From Plectrocnemia conspersa (lineage: Eukaryota > Arthropoda > Insecta > Trichoptera > Polycentropodidae): DNA of 64,000 nucleotides. Position 1 is the first letter of the stretch. Every line of letters begins with the position of its first letter. Positions 1 through 8,999 of the stretch are shown here, piece after piece. Location: positions 62,001-126,000 of the forward strand of contig VTFK01000379.1 of assembly GCA_009617715.1 (NCBI GenBank), written 5' to 3'. The translations under genes and the position numbers were made by a program. The notes under the pieces are model-generated. The model had not been told where the DNA came from. It worked only from the letters and a program-made list of their open reading frames with translations, and ran no database searches.

Positions 1-38
1 TCTACGTTCAATATTATTAAAGATATTTGTGATCTTAC

Positions 39-265
39 TTTCATCTCATAGTCCAGATCTTGAGTATTGACATGAGGTACAGCAGGCTGTTCAATATTTT
101 GAGCAGGAGTGGGAACGGGCTGCTGACCCGTCCAACCGTAGGGATGGTTAAATTGAGAACTGTTATTTTTTTCCATTCTTTTGCTCAACGGAGACAATGA
201 ACGCTGTTTCTTGGCGGACGATCGAGACCTTCTCTTCTTTTTATGATGACCACCGCCTTCTGCAC
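39..265 (-). CDS. TTC14: TTC14 coding exon 7 (RS-like tail; last exon visible)
   Basis: Separated from exon 6 by a 61-bp intron (266-326; acceptor TAATTTTAG). Entered in phase 1, it gives [17 protein letters not shown], then [17 protein letters not shown] and a Pro/Gln-rich stretch ending LDYEMK before AAA|GTAAGA. This is an arginine/serine-type low-complexity tail followed by a proline-rich segment. The other two frames close within 8 and 27 codons. Confidence 0.85.
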
Positions 266-3200
266 CTAAAATTAAGTATTTCACGAAAATAGGCAAGATT
301 GAATAAAATAAATGGGATTTACACACCACTCGAATCGGACGTTGAAGTCGAGGACTCTGAGCTGGAATCTTCGCTCGAAGACTCACTGGAGCTCGAACTA
401 GAACTGCTGGATCGGTGCTTCTTTTTTCCTTTGCCCTTCTTCTTACGTTTAGATTTTTTCTCCTTTTTGTCAGTGAGGTTGAGAAGCTGCTTGAGTGTTT
501 CCTTCATTTCGTATTCTTTAGTACCGGGTAAAACGAGTTCGGTAGGTTCGATCAGAGGCTTCGATGAATTAGTCTTATTTTTCAAAAAGTCTAGGGAGCT
601 CTTCGCTTCTTCGTGAAACGGTATGATCGCAAGGCAATCTTCGTACGCTTTCTGAGCTTCTGCCAATTTGTTTTCGTCTTCATAACTGCGACCGAGCGCC
701 ACTAGCGTTTCGCCCATGTATTTCCTAGCATTTGCGTGATTAGGATTTAATTTCAAAGACGTCTCAAAATCTTCGATGGCCTTCTTGAACGTTCCACTAT
801 TAGCATAGAGGGCTCCACGGGCGACGAGACCTTCTACGTTCCGCGGATCTATGTTCAGTGCTTTGTTTAAGCATTGGAAGGCTTCCGAATGCCTTCCTGC
901 TTTGAAATGCTCGATTCCTTCCGCTACGGATCTAAACGCCCATTTACTAGCCTGCGCCTGTCGCAGTTCGTCGGCATACTCTTCTGTTGGAAACCCGCCC
1001 CTTTAAAAATATTGATTATTAACAATATGTAAATAAATTTAAATACTTGAAAAAAAAATGAAGAAGCACCTCAGAGATAAAAAGTTTGTGCAATGCATCG
1101 ACGATATACCCAACAAATCAGATAGGTAATGAGACACAGTTCGGATTGTTAAAGCCGGGACTTTTTTCGAGCACAGCTTCGTAGCTCTCTCCTTTCATAT
1201 CGCCAGTTTTTCTGTGAATTTAAAAGTAATTAGTACGCACATTACACAGAAACATGTATTTATATTTATAGATTTTTATATATTGTATGTAATATGTATA
1301 CTATATAACACAATAAAAATTATGAAAAAAATAAAAGTATTGAATTCAATTTTCAATAAAATTAACACATTTGGAATGAACCATTTGTGCGGCATTTATA
1401 AAACGTTACATTAATCCGTCATTAAGTGATATGAAAACGACATTTCATTGATAAGTTTTTTTAAAACATAATCAAATATGAATAATATAATAATAATAAT
1501 ATATTTACATTTGTCTAGTAGTCATACTTATGTTAAAAATAAGAGCAATAAATGTGACACCCTGCTTTTCTCACCTTTATAATACAGAATTTGAAAATAT
1601 ATTGCAATCTATTCATATCTATGGAACAATACATTGTACACACACACAAAATCGATTTGTCGATACGCTTCCAAAATTAATTAAAATAGCAAAATAAGTC
1701 GGATAACATTCGGTCGGCAGTGTGTGTTTTATGTGGTTACCGCAACAATTGGTCGAAATACCTAGAAAAGAGATTCCCTATTTCCCATTTGTTCTTACGA
1801 AGCCCAAATCACCCACTTCATGTGTATATTATAGCGTTCTTCCTGTTTGGGTTTTCGTTAACGTCTTCCATAATGCAGCATATAAAAATATAATGGTCAT
1901 TAGACGACGATCTTTATAAACATAAGCCTCTCATTGTCAAGTTTTTAAAACAATAATACACGTATTAGACGGGCGATTGACTGATTTTTGCATTCACATT
2001 TTTTTTGCTGAAACGTTAAATTTATGTTTAATCATGTGTCCATAATATATTACGTAATTGTAATTTCCCTCTCCCAAAATTTAATATACAACTGAGTAAC
2101 ATTTAATACATAATAGTAAAAAAAAGTTAGATAGGCACGGAAATATAGGACATACAAAATATATGTATATAATATAAAAAAGATATCCATTTATTTCATA
2201 TATTAAAATAAAATTCACCTTAACATGATGAAACAATACTTTTAACTAATGGCATATATTCTATGGATTGTCATGTTAAAGCCACTAGTCATTGAATCTG
2301 TGTAGAATCTTTTATACGGTTCCTTTTTCCGTGTCTAAATTATCATTTCTTTCCACATTGCGAACGTTTGCGTGGAATTCATATCCATTAATTTAGCGCC
2401 GATAGTGTATCTTCTCAAATGTAGGCAAACATGGTTATTATTGCCTTTTGTTTCCGAATACATCAGCGACTGCGTTAAATTCTCATGGGCATTTTATACA
2501 TCGTTTAATCATTTCATGTGATAACGTCTCAATTTATTCAGGAGTAGCAATATTTTATAATATGGAGAATTCCTATGTATGAGAGGAAGGCATGTTTAAT
2601 TGTGATAAGGCTCTTAAATAAATAGCAGAATTCATATATAAAAGCATAAAAACATAACTATACTCATATATAAAATACTAATTACGTTATACAAAAATCA
2701 TTAAAAGTAAAATAAACAAATATAAAGCGTACTTGTGTATCGGTGGAAAATCATCACTACTGATCAATCCGAGCGGAGGCTTTGGGCTCGGATCCTCGGA
2801 ACTCCTAGTGATCCCCTTCATACCGCAGGATATTTTGTCTGTGTCCGGAATGACTTCGAGTACTTCGCAACATACAAAATCGTTAATGATATAGTTGCGA
2901 GACACATTTTTCTTATCAACTGCCGGTATCACGTTTGAAATTGATACAAAAGCCTGTAAAAAGATAACAAATCTTATCGTAATATTTTTTTATTGTATTT
3001 AAAATTGCTATAATGAAATATTTTATTACCTTAACATTGATATCAGCGACGTAACGAAATGTAGGTGCCACCATACAAAGAACCTTCAACATCATTCCCG
3101 TAGCGCTTCTATTGATCACCGTGCCAATAATCAGGTCTCCAGATTGAAGATTCTGAAATATATTTTTTTTGTATTAAATAATGGGTACCTATAAATTAAT

Positions 3201-6200
3201 TCTATATAGTTAAGTTAGCTTCTTATTGATAACCAGTGAAATTCACAATTTGGTGAAATCCACGATTATACTAGATACAGACTAGATGTTCTGTATGTAG
3301 TAGCAATAAGGATATAAGACCAACAAACCGTTCCAGTTTATTTTGTGTGAAATGTAAGAAGAGCATTAATACGGTCTAAATTGGTCAATGTAAGTGTTAA
3401 ATTTATGAATATCTACTTTTTAAATTATTGTGTAACTAAAAATGGAACAAAATGATATTATTCATGAAGTATGAGTTACTTTTATACACCATAACGTCAG
3501 TGGATCAATATATGTAGGTTGTAAAGATATTTATATTTACCTCGAAAAAGTGTCTTAATTTTGCTCCCTTATCGACATTCATAAATGACTCAAAAGGCGG
3601 CATTAAAGCGTATATATCTGAAAAATGAATAAAGCATCTTAAAACACATATTAGGATTCTTTTTAGTTAGATCATATGCAATTATATTAGATTGTTTCAT
3701 ATGAAGTAGTCAATTTTTTAACCCTTTATGTGCTAGGTGCGGATAAATCTGAATCACCGTGTACGGCTCTTAAGTGCGAAATTCGGATTTATCCCACGCT
3801 CAATAAAAAATAGATTTTATAAGTGCTGAATTAATTTTCATAAAAAGTCACGTAATTAGTAAATTATATAGTTAAAAATTTGATATTTAAGTCTTTTATT
3901 TTTAGAGGTTGTGAATTTGTCCAAGGCTTTTATAATATCACTGACTGCTGAATTTTTTATTTGTAATAGTTACTAAATTTTGTATTTCAAAGCAATAATT
4001 CTAAAGGATCTATAGGGAAAAGGTCAGTGGAAAATAGGGGATGCAGTAAAATTTTCAAATTTAATTCACTTCATTTTGCAACAGTAGTGAGTGTATAGCT
4101 CAATGTCTGTTTATTAGCATTGGATGTTTTATGGTTAATATTCTATTTTCTATGCATGGTTTCGATTTTCATGCAAGTCTCGTTTGGTTTAAAAAAACGA
4201 TCAATGAATAAATCCCCTAGAATACAACTATATTTTTTTTCAGGTGCAAATTCGGTTTCGATGCATATTCTAGAGCAGGGGTGGCCAACCCAAATGATCT
4301 TACGGGCCATATATAAAATTATATATCCACATATTAGATTTAGATCCACTATAGATATTTTTTTGGAGTGAAAAATTGTCTAGTGTATTGGCGAACATAA
4401 AAAATATATTTTGTAAAAGTGTGATGAATCTCGCGGGCCAGAAAAATGTTCAAGGCAGGCCGCAGGTTGGCCACCCCAGTTCTAGATCTTCTTTGCTGTC
4501 TAATCTCTTTTGGTTATTTTTTTATGTTTTTCCGGCTATACACATTTTCCTTATTGCATGTTACGATTTTCCTAAAAATTAGTTTCCTATTGCTTCTGAG
4601 AACTAACGAAGAACAGACTTCGAAACATTACTGTTCATTCAGCCAAATCACACAGTACCCATTTGGCAATTTTTTTCACCCCAGACGTCATAAAAAATGT
4701 CTGAAGAGTTGTTTGTGGACTAGTTTCAAGCGTTTCTCAATATTTTTCAGGCAACAGCAAAACAGCAGAGGATTTTCACAGGGCTCATTTTGGAAATTAA
4801 TATGTCAGTAAAATTATTTTGAAGTAACATCCTACATTTCTCTGACTAACAGTAATCTCGCCAAATCGCAAATTGATATTTCCTGTCGCCTGCGCTGCAT
4901 TGTGTTACATACAAAAAAGGATATGGAAATCTTTTGTTTGACACTGTAACATCCTATGTATTAGTGTCAGTAAAAAGTAAAAACCCAGAAAAGAAAATGG
5001 TGAACTAATCTGACTTCAAATAAGACAAATAATAAAGAACACTATAAATATCTCATTCCGTTTGTTTTCGGCTAAGTAAAAATTGGTCACTAGATACGAA
5101 ACACCAATAACAGTGGTACTCGATTGAGTTTTAACAAAAATATATATTATAAATGTGAATATATTTTATTAGAAGGAATTACTAGCAAAAACAATTTGCA
5201 AGCCGATGCATAATCTTAAGAATGTGGAATTATTATCTATATATTTTTCATACCGATTAATTTAATATGTTATTAAACATTTTCAAAATAAATGTGGCGA
5301 CTGTCGATCACCATGAATAGTAACGGACAAAAAAAAAGGGCAATTGTCTCATTGTTAATGCCCGTAACCAAGAATGTTCACCATTAATAATGAGACAAAC
5401 ATCATGGCACAAGAGGGATTTCTTTTGACCACACAACATGGGTCGTTAAGAGAATCACTTTTGTGACTAAACGGTGCGGATGCAATTAATCATCACAACA
5501 GCAAACCCTTTCCGTAGAATTCGAAAGTCAGAGCAAGCAAAAACTCGATTCCAAATATGCAACATCCGATTTCTCGAATTCTACGAAGCGACTCCAGCGA
5601 TTGGCTAGGAGATCGACGCACAAGCGTGATTGGCCAGCAAGGGTGCATCCCCTAAAATAATATAAGCCCGGACTCCGACGAGGAGACGGCAGTTGATCCG
5701 CAGTTGACACAAGACCTTGGCAGAGAGCCCAAGGCGGTCAAGCGAGATGCTGAGGCACGAGACAGAGACCGGAATCAGCGGCAAAAGACGACCAGCAGCC
5801 TTCCTGAGGAACCAGCTACGCGCCCCAAGCTGACATTCCTGACACCTGTCGCATGCAGTTTGAGCCATCCTGAGCATCATCAACTGCACGAACTCCGACA
5901 TCACGAGAAATGTCACGCCGTATTCGTCCATAATAAACTTGTAAATATAAAATAATAAACAGTCTAATAGGATTCGACCAGGAGTCTCATTGGCCGCGAG
6001 GTCAACCACCCCTAGGGTTACGCTCCCTAAATAAATATCACAGCAAATTTAATGCATATGGAATGTTTATACGTTTATAATTAATATATACAATAAATTT
6101 ATTTTGTACGCGTTTTAGTAATTGATGACCAGATAGATATAAGTGAATCAAATTCCAATAAGTGCTATTTGACAGATTGCAGAGAACGAATACTAGGATT

Positions 6201-6645
6201 CTATAAAATTGGATCACTAATCTTGTAAAATCTACCATTTTATTATTCCATTATGGTTTAGTCGTAAAATATGAGATCATCATCGTTAAATAGCAAAACA
6301 TTAGTATTACATTTTATTAATTTAGTAAAGTATTATAATAAAATATACATACGATCTTCAGGGATGTTAGTATCGACTGCTGTAGTACACGCCGAGGGCT
6401 CTGCCAGTAAATTAGAGTCGAACAGCGCCGAAGCTTCTTTAGCGATAAACTGATGCAACATCACACGCTTGCCCCTGTCTTGGAAGTTTTTTCTGGCGAC
6501 CCTGATAGGCTGCAAAGTCGATCTGATCCAACTTGGACAGTTCGCTTTCACCTCGTTCGTTCTCCCACATCTTTTGCAATTGTTGTCCATGAAAGTTTAT
6601 CGTCTGCGAGACGAGCGCGGGATCTAGCGTCGGCTCGGGATCCAT
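39..6645 (-). CDS. TTC14: TTC14 homologue (S1 + TPR protein), 7 coding exons, 3' end outside window
   Basis: Exons in transcript order: 6645-6353, 3617-3541, 3152-3030, 2953-2733, 1211-1070, 1000-327, 265-39; the last ends at a GTAAGA donor, so the gene continues left of the window. About 585 residues are readable against about 770 in the human protein. Seen: N-terminal QGR motif, an S1 RNA-binding domain (about residues 115-215), three TPRs (about 303-410), a Lys/Arg block (463-481) followed by a Ser/Glu-rich tail. This order, and blocks such as EDH-YALMPP and [14 protein letters not shown], match vertebrate TTC14. Family knowledge: S1 binds RNA, TPRs bind proteins, RS-like tails are typical of nuclear RNA-processing factors; the precise role is not established. 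All exon phases fit once one surplus base is dropped in exon 1 (6487-6492) and in exon 5 (1128-1129). Without that correction the frame is broken, so decay cannot be excluded. Confidence 0.9.
327..1000 (-). CDS. TTC14: TTC14 coding exon 6 (TPR array, basic and Ser-rich tail)
   Basis: Acceptor TTTTTAAAG; completes Arg from exon 5, then [13 protein letters not shown]. Three tetratricopeptide motifs follow: about residues 303-337 (ending ALNIDP), 338-371 (ending SLKLNP) and 372-410 (ending CLAIIP). After a charged linker come a Lys/Arg block and a nine-serine run with Ser/Glu/Asp repeats, resembling the RS-like tail of vertebrate TTC14. Among the possible donors only AGTG|GTGTGT (exon end 327) keeps exon 7 open; the better-looking GTAAAT at 322 leads to a stop. 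Confidence 0.92.
1070..1211 (-). CDS. TTC14: TTC14 coding exon 5 (contains one-base frameshift)
   Basis: Acceptor TTCACAG; reads [20 protein letters not shown] and then NNPNCVS. At TCA-T-TAC one surplus T (plus-strand A, 1128 or 1129) throws the frame onto a stop. Skipping it gives [20 protein letters not shown], which lines up with the family's EFLLEKLGI segment without further gaps. Ends CTG AG|GTGCTT; the donor is weak but restores phase with exon 6. Confidence 0.82.
2733..2953 (-). CDS. TTC14: TTC14 coding exon 4 (S1 domain, second half)
   Basis: Acceptor TTTTTACAG, then GCT TTT GTA, phase 0. It includes [18 protein letters not shown] and [11 protein letters not shown], the closing strands of the S1 fold, then [16 protein letters not shown], matching the family's LGVISSEELP segment. 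Ends CAC AA|GTACGC, phase 2, completed as AAA (Lys) by exon 5. Confidence 0.9.
3030..3152 (-). CDS. TTC14: TTC14 coding exon 3 (S1 domain, first half)
   Basis: Acceptor TATTTCAG at 3154-3153, donor AAG|GTAATA at 3029, phase 0 on both sides, 41 codons. [20 protein letters not shown] is the start of an S1 RNA-binding fold (a GD-x-I-x-G-x-V strand pattern); it continues into exon 4. Confidence 0.88.
3541..3617 (-). CDS. TTC14: TTC14 coding exon 2 ([11 protein letters not shown] block)
   Basis: The acceptor TTTTTCAG precedes AT-ATA-TAC. With the C left over from exon 1 this gives H-I-Y-A-L-M-P-P, the family's EDHYAIMPP block just before the S1 domain. Ends TTC GAG|GTAAAT, phase 0. It encodes 26 residues (98-123). 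Confidence 0.88.
3742..3793. repeat. Imperfect hairpin in a piggyBac-MITE-like segment
   Basis: Arms GATAAATCTGAAT (3742-3754) and ATTCGGATTTATC (3781-3793) pair with one mismatch around a 26-nt loop. Just outside, TTAACCCTTTATGTGC begins with the TTAA-CCC signature of piggyBac-type ends. Lies in TTC14 intron 1. Confidence 0.4.
4276..4479. mobile_element. hAT-type MITE (204 bp) with TIRs and 8-bp TSD
   Basis: Begins CAGGGGTGGCCAACC and ends GGTTGGCCACCCCAG, 15-bp terminal inverted repeats with one mismatch. Flanks TTCTAGAG (4268-4275) and TTCTAGAT (4480-4487) match at 7 of 8 positions, the 8-bp duplication expected of hAT transposases. Internal GGGCC motifs lie near both ends and there is no coding capacity: a non-autonomous element inserted in TTC14 intron 1. 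Confidence 0.8.
4595..4925 (-). pseudogene. Decayed mariner transposase fragment
   Basis: Minus-strand translation in shifting frames gives [32 protein letters not shown] and [10 protein letters not shown], all recognisable from the N-terminal and central part of an irritans-like mariner transposase (NEPRGRP, LGKWVPHELNE, FEVCSSLLLR). It carries many stops and frameshifts. The same family is present at 7667-8024, where the flanking non-coding DNA is also similar. Confidence 0.65.
5344..5398. repeat. Inverted repeat, 17-bp arms
   Basis: TTGTCTCATTGTTAATG (5344-5360) and CATTAATAATGAGACAA (5382-5398) are inverted copies with one mismatch around a 21-nt spacer. Either a small palindromic element or a relic of MITE ends, just upstream of the LTR-like block. 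Confidence 0.55.
5460..6030 (+). mobile_element. Possible solo LTR (gypsy-like) in TTC14 intron 1
   Basis: A GC-rich block with promoter-like order on the plus strand: two ATTGGC (CCAAT-type) boxes at about 5598 and 5629, a TATA-like AATATAAG at about 5660, an initiator-like ACTCCGAC, and about 270 bp on an AATAAA at about 5931 and 5953. This U3-R-U5 order and the terminal GTCAACCACCCCTAGGGTT are LTR-like. I cannot place both ends or a target-site duplication, so boundaries are approximate. An unannotated promoter is the alternative. Confidence 0.4.
6353..6645 (-). CDS. TTC14: TTC14 coding exon 1 (start codon; +1 frameshift in A6 run)
   Basis: Starts at ATG 6645 in a good context (CACCATGG), giving [14 protein letters not shown]. 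An in-frame upstream ATG would add only MFYST and lies across a likely intron acceptor (TTTTATAG, AG at 6651-6650), so the inner start is chosen. The frame reads through YQGRQKK, then must shift at the A6 run (plus-strand T6, 6487-6492) to continue [20 protein letters not shown], which matches the family. Without the shift a stop follows within about 20 codons. Ends GAT C|GTATGT, phase 1. Confidence 0.9.
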
Positions 6646-6849
6646 GGTGCTATAAAACAAATACCAATAAGAAAAAATATTTAGTTAGGATCTGTGTATT
6701 GAGCGAGTGTGCATAGATCAAAAGTCGATAGAATCAAGGTCCACTACTTATCAATACATATTGGAATATTTTATGCGCGAAAGTAATAAAAAAGCCATAA
6801 TAAGCCGGAATAACGAAGAGAGATAAGAGAACAAAGGCGTCGCTAACTT

Positions 6850-7130
6850 TACTACGCCTGACACGAGGCCGACGCCATTTTGAATGTAAAATCGAAGCTA
6901 CCTTGCTGGAACGCAGGCTCCGGGCCCGCGGGAGCTGAGTCCCGGGTTCAGAGGAGCACCAGGCACTCAGTAAACTATGTATGAAACGAATTCGGAGCTC
7001 AACACACAAGTCGGAAGAACAGCGTAAATTCGCACCCGGCGAGCGTGGACCGCGACCGAATATAGCTACGAGGGCCTTAACGCAACGCCTACTGGCCATT
7101 AACTTTTACATAAAGTACAAATATTTTTAT
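6850..7130 (-). promoter_or_regulatory. Candidate TTC14 promoter and non-coding first exon
   Basis: GC- and CpG-rich block just upstream of the first coding exon in otherwise AT-rich DNA. Read on the minus strand, CAGCAAG|GTAGCT (donor at 6901) could splice to the TTTTATAG acceptor 4 bases before the start codon, making a 5' UTR exon of roughly 6902-7090 and a 252-bp intron. No TATA box is evident, as is usual for housekeeping promoters. An open frame across the block (6734-7099) resembles no protein and is probably chance. Inference from composition and splice signals only. Confidence 0.35.
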
Positions 7131-7553
7131 GAATAGATAATAAAAATGATATTTGATTGTAATAAAATAGCACCGTTTCAAACATAAATTGGTATTTGAT
7201 AAAAAAAATCTCAACTATTTATATTATTTTAATATATGTTTTTGCTAATTTCAAGCTAAGCTCTATGGCGGCTTCCATAAATGAGTGTCAGCGGAATTGT
7301 GGTAGTGTGAAACAAACAGGAGTCTGGCTCCATGACATCTTGTGACATAGAAAGCAATATGTACGGGAAGGAGGAGGGGGGGGGGGTAAAAATTCACGAA
7401 AACCCTTTGAAAGACTTTTGTAGTTTGTTTTCAGTACAGATATTTTACCGACCATACCTAATACCTATATAGTGCTGGTGTATCAACCATCTTTATAAAT
7501 AGTAATAAGCTGTCTACTTGTTGACCTTAAGCACGAATATTTATTCGTCACGC

Positions 7554-7615
7554 TTGATTTACTAGTTATTTAGAGCAAATTGTCTCAGATTGATTTACTA
7601 GTGGTTTAGAGCAAA
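7554..7615. repeat. Imperfect direct repeat (26 bp, twice)
   Basis: TTGATTTACTAGT followed by TTTAGAGCAAA occurs at 7554-7579 and 7590-7615, differing at two positions, 10 bp apart. A short local duplication next to the mariner relic. Confidence 0.6.
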
Positions 7616-7666
7616 ACTGCTATATTTTGTTGTACTATATATGTAGTCTGTGTAAATAAAAGTAGT

Positions 7667-8024
7667 TTAAGGCTTATTGTAATCCTGTAAAAAATCTGTA
7701 CGGCAAAGGTCATACGAATATGGAGGATGAGACAAAATCTCCAATAGTAATTCGTTTAATTTTGCAACAATAATTAATAAAGTATGAGGTCTCGCATTAT
7801 CATTGAGAAATATCGCTCGAAATTTATTTATTAACAGATGATGTAGGTCTTTCACGGGGCTCATTTTAAAGGTTAATATCGTCAGTAAGAAATTTTTCCA
7901 ATCAACGTCTTACAGTTCTCTGACTAATAATACCCTCGTTAAATCTAAAGTTGATATTTCTCGTGGCCTGCGCTGCACTGTGTGTCAGTTTGAACTCATA
8001 CAAAAAAATCAATTTTTTGTCAAC
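7667..8024 (-). pseudogene. Internally deleted mariner transposase
   Basis: 8024-7905 encodes IFLYEFKLTHSAAQATRNIN and then ISQRTVRR, the helix-turn-helix N-terminus; the next codon is a stop where mariner has Trp. Broken frames lead to NEPRERP near 7855. The sequence then jumps to the C-terminal catalytic part (7864-7667): FLNDNARPHT and HPPYSYDLCRTDF, with the second and third catalytic aspartates 34 residues apart (DD34D). The middle, including the first catalytic Asp, is missing. Non-functional; no TIRs identified. Confidence 0.75.
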
Positions 8025-8529
8025 ACAGGATAAAAATGCATAGGAACCCAAATAATAAATTAAAGAACAAATCCGACTCAAATAAAAAAAAAAACACGAA
8101 GATAAAAAAAATAAATAAATGTAGTTATTATCTACAAACATCTTGTTATAATCACAGTCATAAAATTGCCTACTTGATATAAGTCCAATAAAATAATGCA
8201 AAAATATCTACAAATATAAGAAACACTAAAAAAATAAGAATGTGTAATTTAAAATGTACAATAAAAGTAATTTAATTTCACATGTAAAATATGAATTTTT
8301 TTTTTTTTTTTTTTTTTAGGAAGAGTTTTCAATTTGTCTGTAAGTAAAATATTTTAAAGTAGCCTCAAAAATATGTGTTTATCATAGATACAAGACACAA
8401 TTATAATGTAAATGTGTATCCAGTTGGTATTCAACTAAAACTTTTCTTTGTCCAATTTTTATTTTATTTTTTTATGTTGGATGAGAAAGCATATCGATAT
8501 TTGTAAATAAACCAGTCTTAGCTGGCGAG

Positions 8530-8965
8530 TCTATTTACTTTTTGTCGGCTCTAATGGTTCAAAAACTGGGACTCATCGTGATGCGTTCTCGTGATGGGAT
8601 CTCGTGTTCATGTGTCCTCTGGTTCGTCTCTGCTGCTGTGACTCCGAGGCGTTTTTCATGTCTTTTCTTCCGATATGACCAAATATGACACCTTTTATAA
8701 TGCTGATTTGAGAAATCTCTGGCAAATCGCAGATAAGAATGTTTACCAGCGAGTTACATTGCTTCTTAAGCACCCCTCCGAAATATGTTCACGCCTTAGA
8801 AAAAACGGTCTAAAAGGCTTCTGCGGCGATTGGTGACCAAGAGTACGAAGAACAATAGTAATGTGCGCAGGGAAGAATGTATTGTCTAGCACGCGTATTT
8901 TTTCGGCGGTACTTTAAAGGTATTAATTAATCAGTTCATCTACCTACACTTTATTTTTGTTAGGT
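8530..8965 (+). mobile_element. LTR-like repeat family, copy 1
   Basis: Shares ordered blocks with 20040-20710 and 37690-38470: a TTTTATAAT/TTTATATTG box, then a segment around GAGACAGCTCTGG and CAAATCGCAGAT, AAATATGTTCACGCC, CGGCGAT and a 3' part with TTAATTAATCAG. No coding sequence lies inside. Size (about 0.45-0.75 kb), TATA-like box and single dispersed copies suggest solo LTRs of one family; no TG...CA ends or TSD were verified. Confidence 0.45.
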
Positions 8966-8999
8966 CCGCAAACAAAATAGTAGAAATACACATTTTTCA

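Noticed and set aside
322..323. GTAAAT as donor of TTC14 exon 6
   Set aside because: Better consensus, but it puts exon 7 in a frame that stops after eight codons; the GT at 326-325 keeps it open.
299..616. 105-codon plus-strand open frame rich in Leu/Glu/Ser
   Set aside because: Exact antisense of the TTC14 Ser-rich exon; a shadow.
6734..7099. 121-codon minus-strand open frame upstream of TTC14
   Set aside because: Better explained by a CpG-rich promoter and 5' UTR exon; the product is not protein-like.
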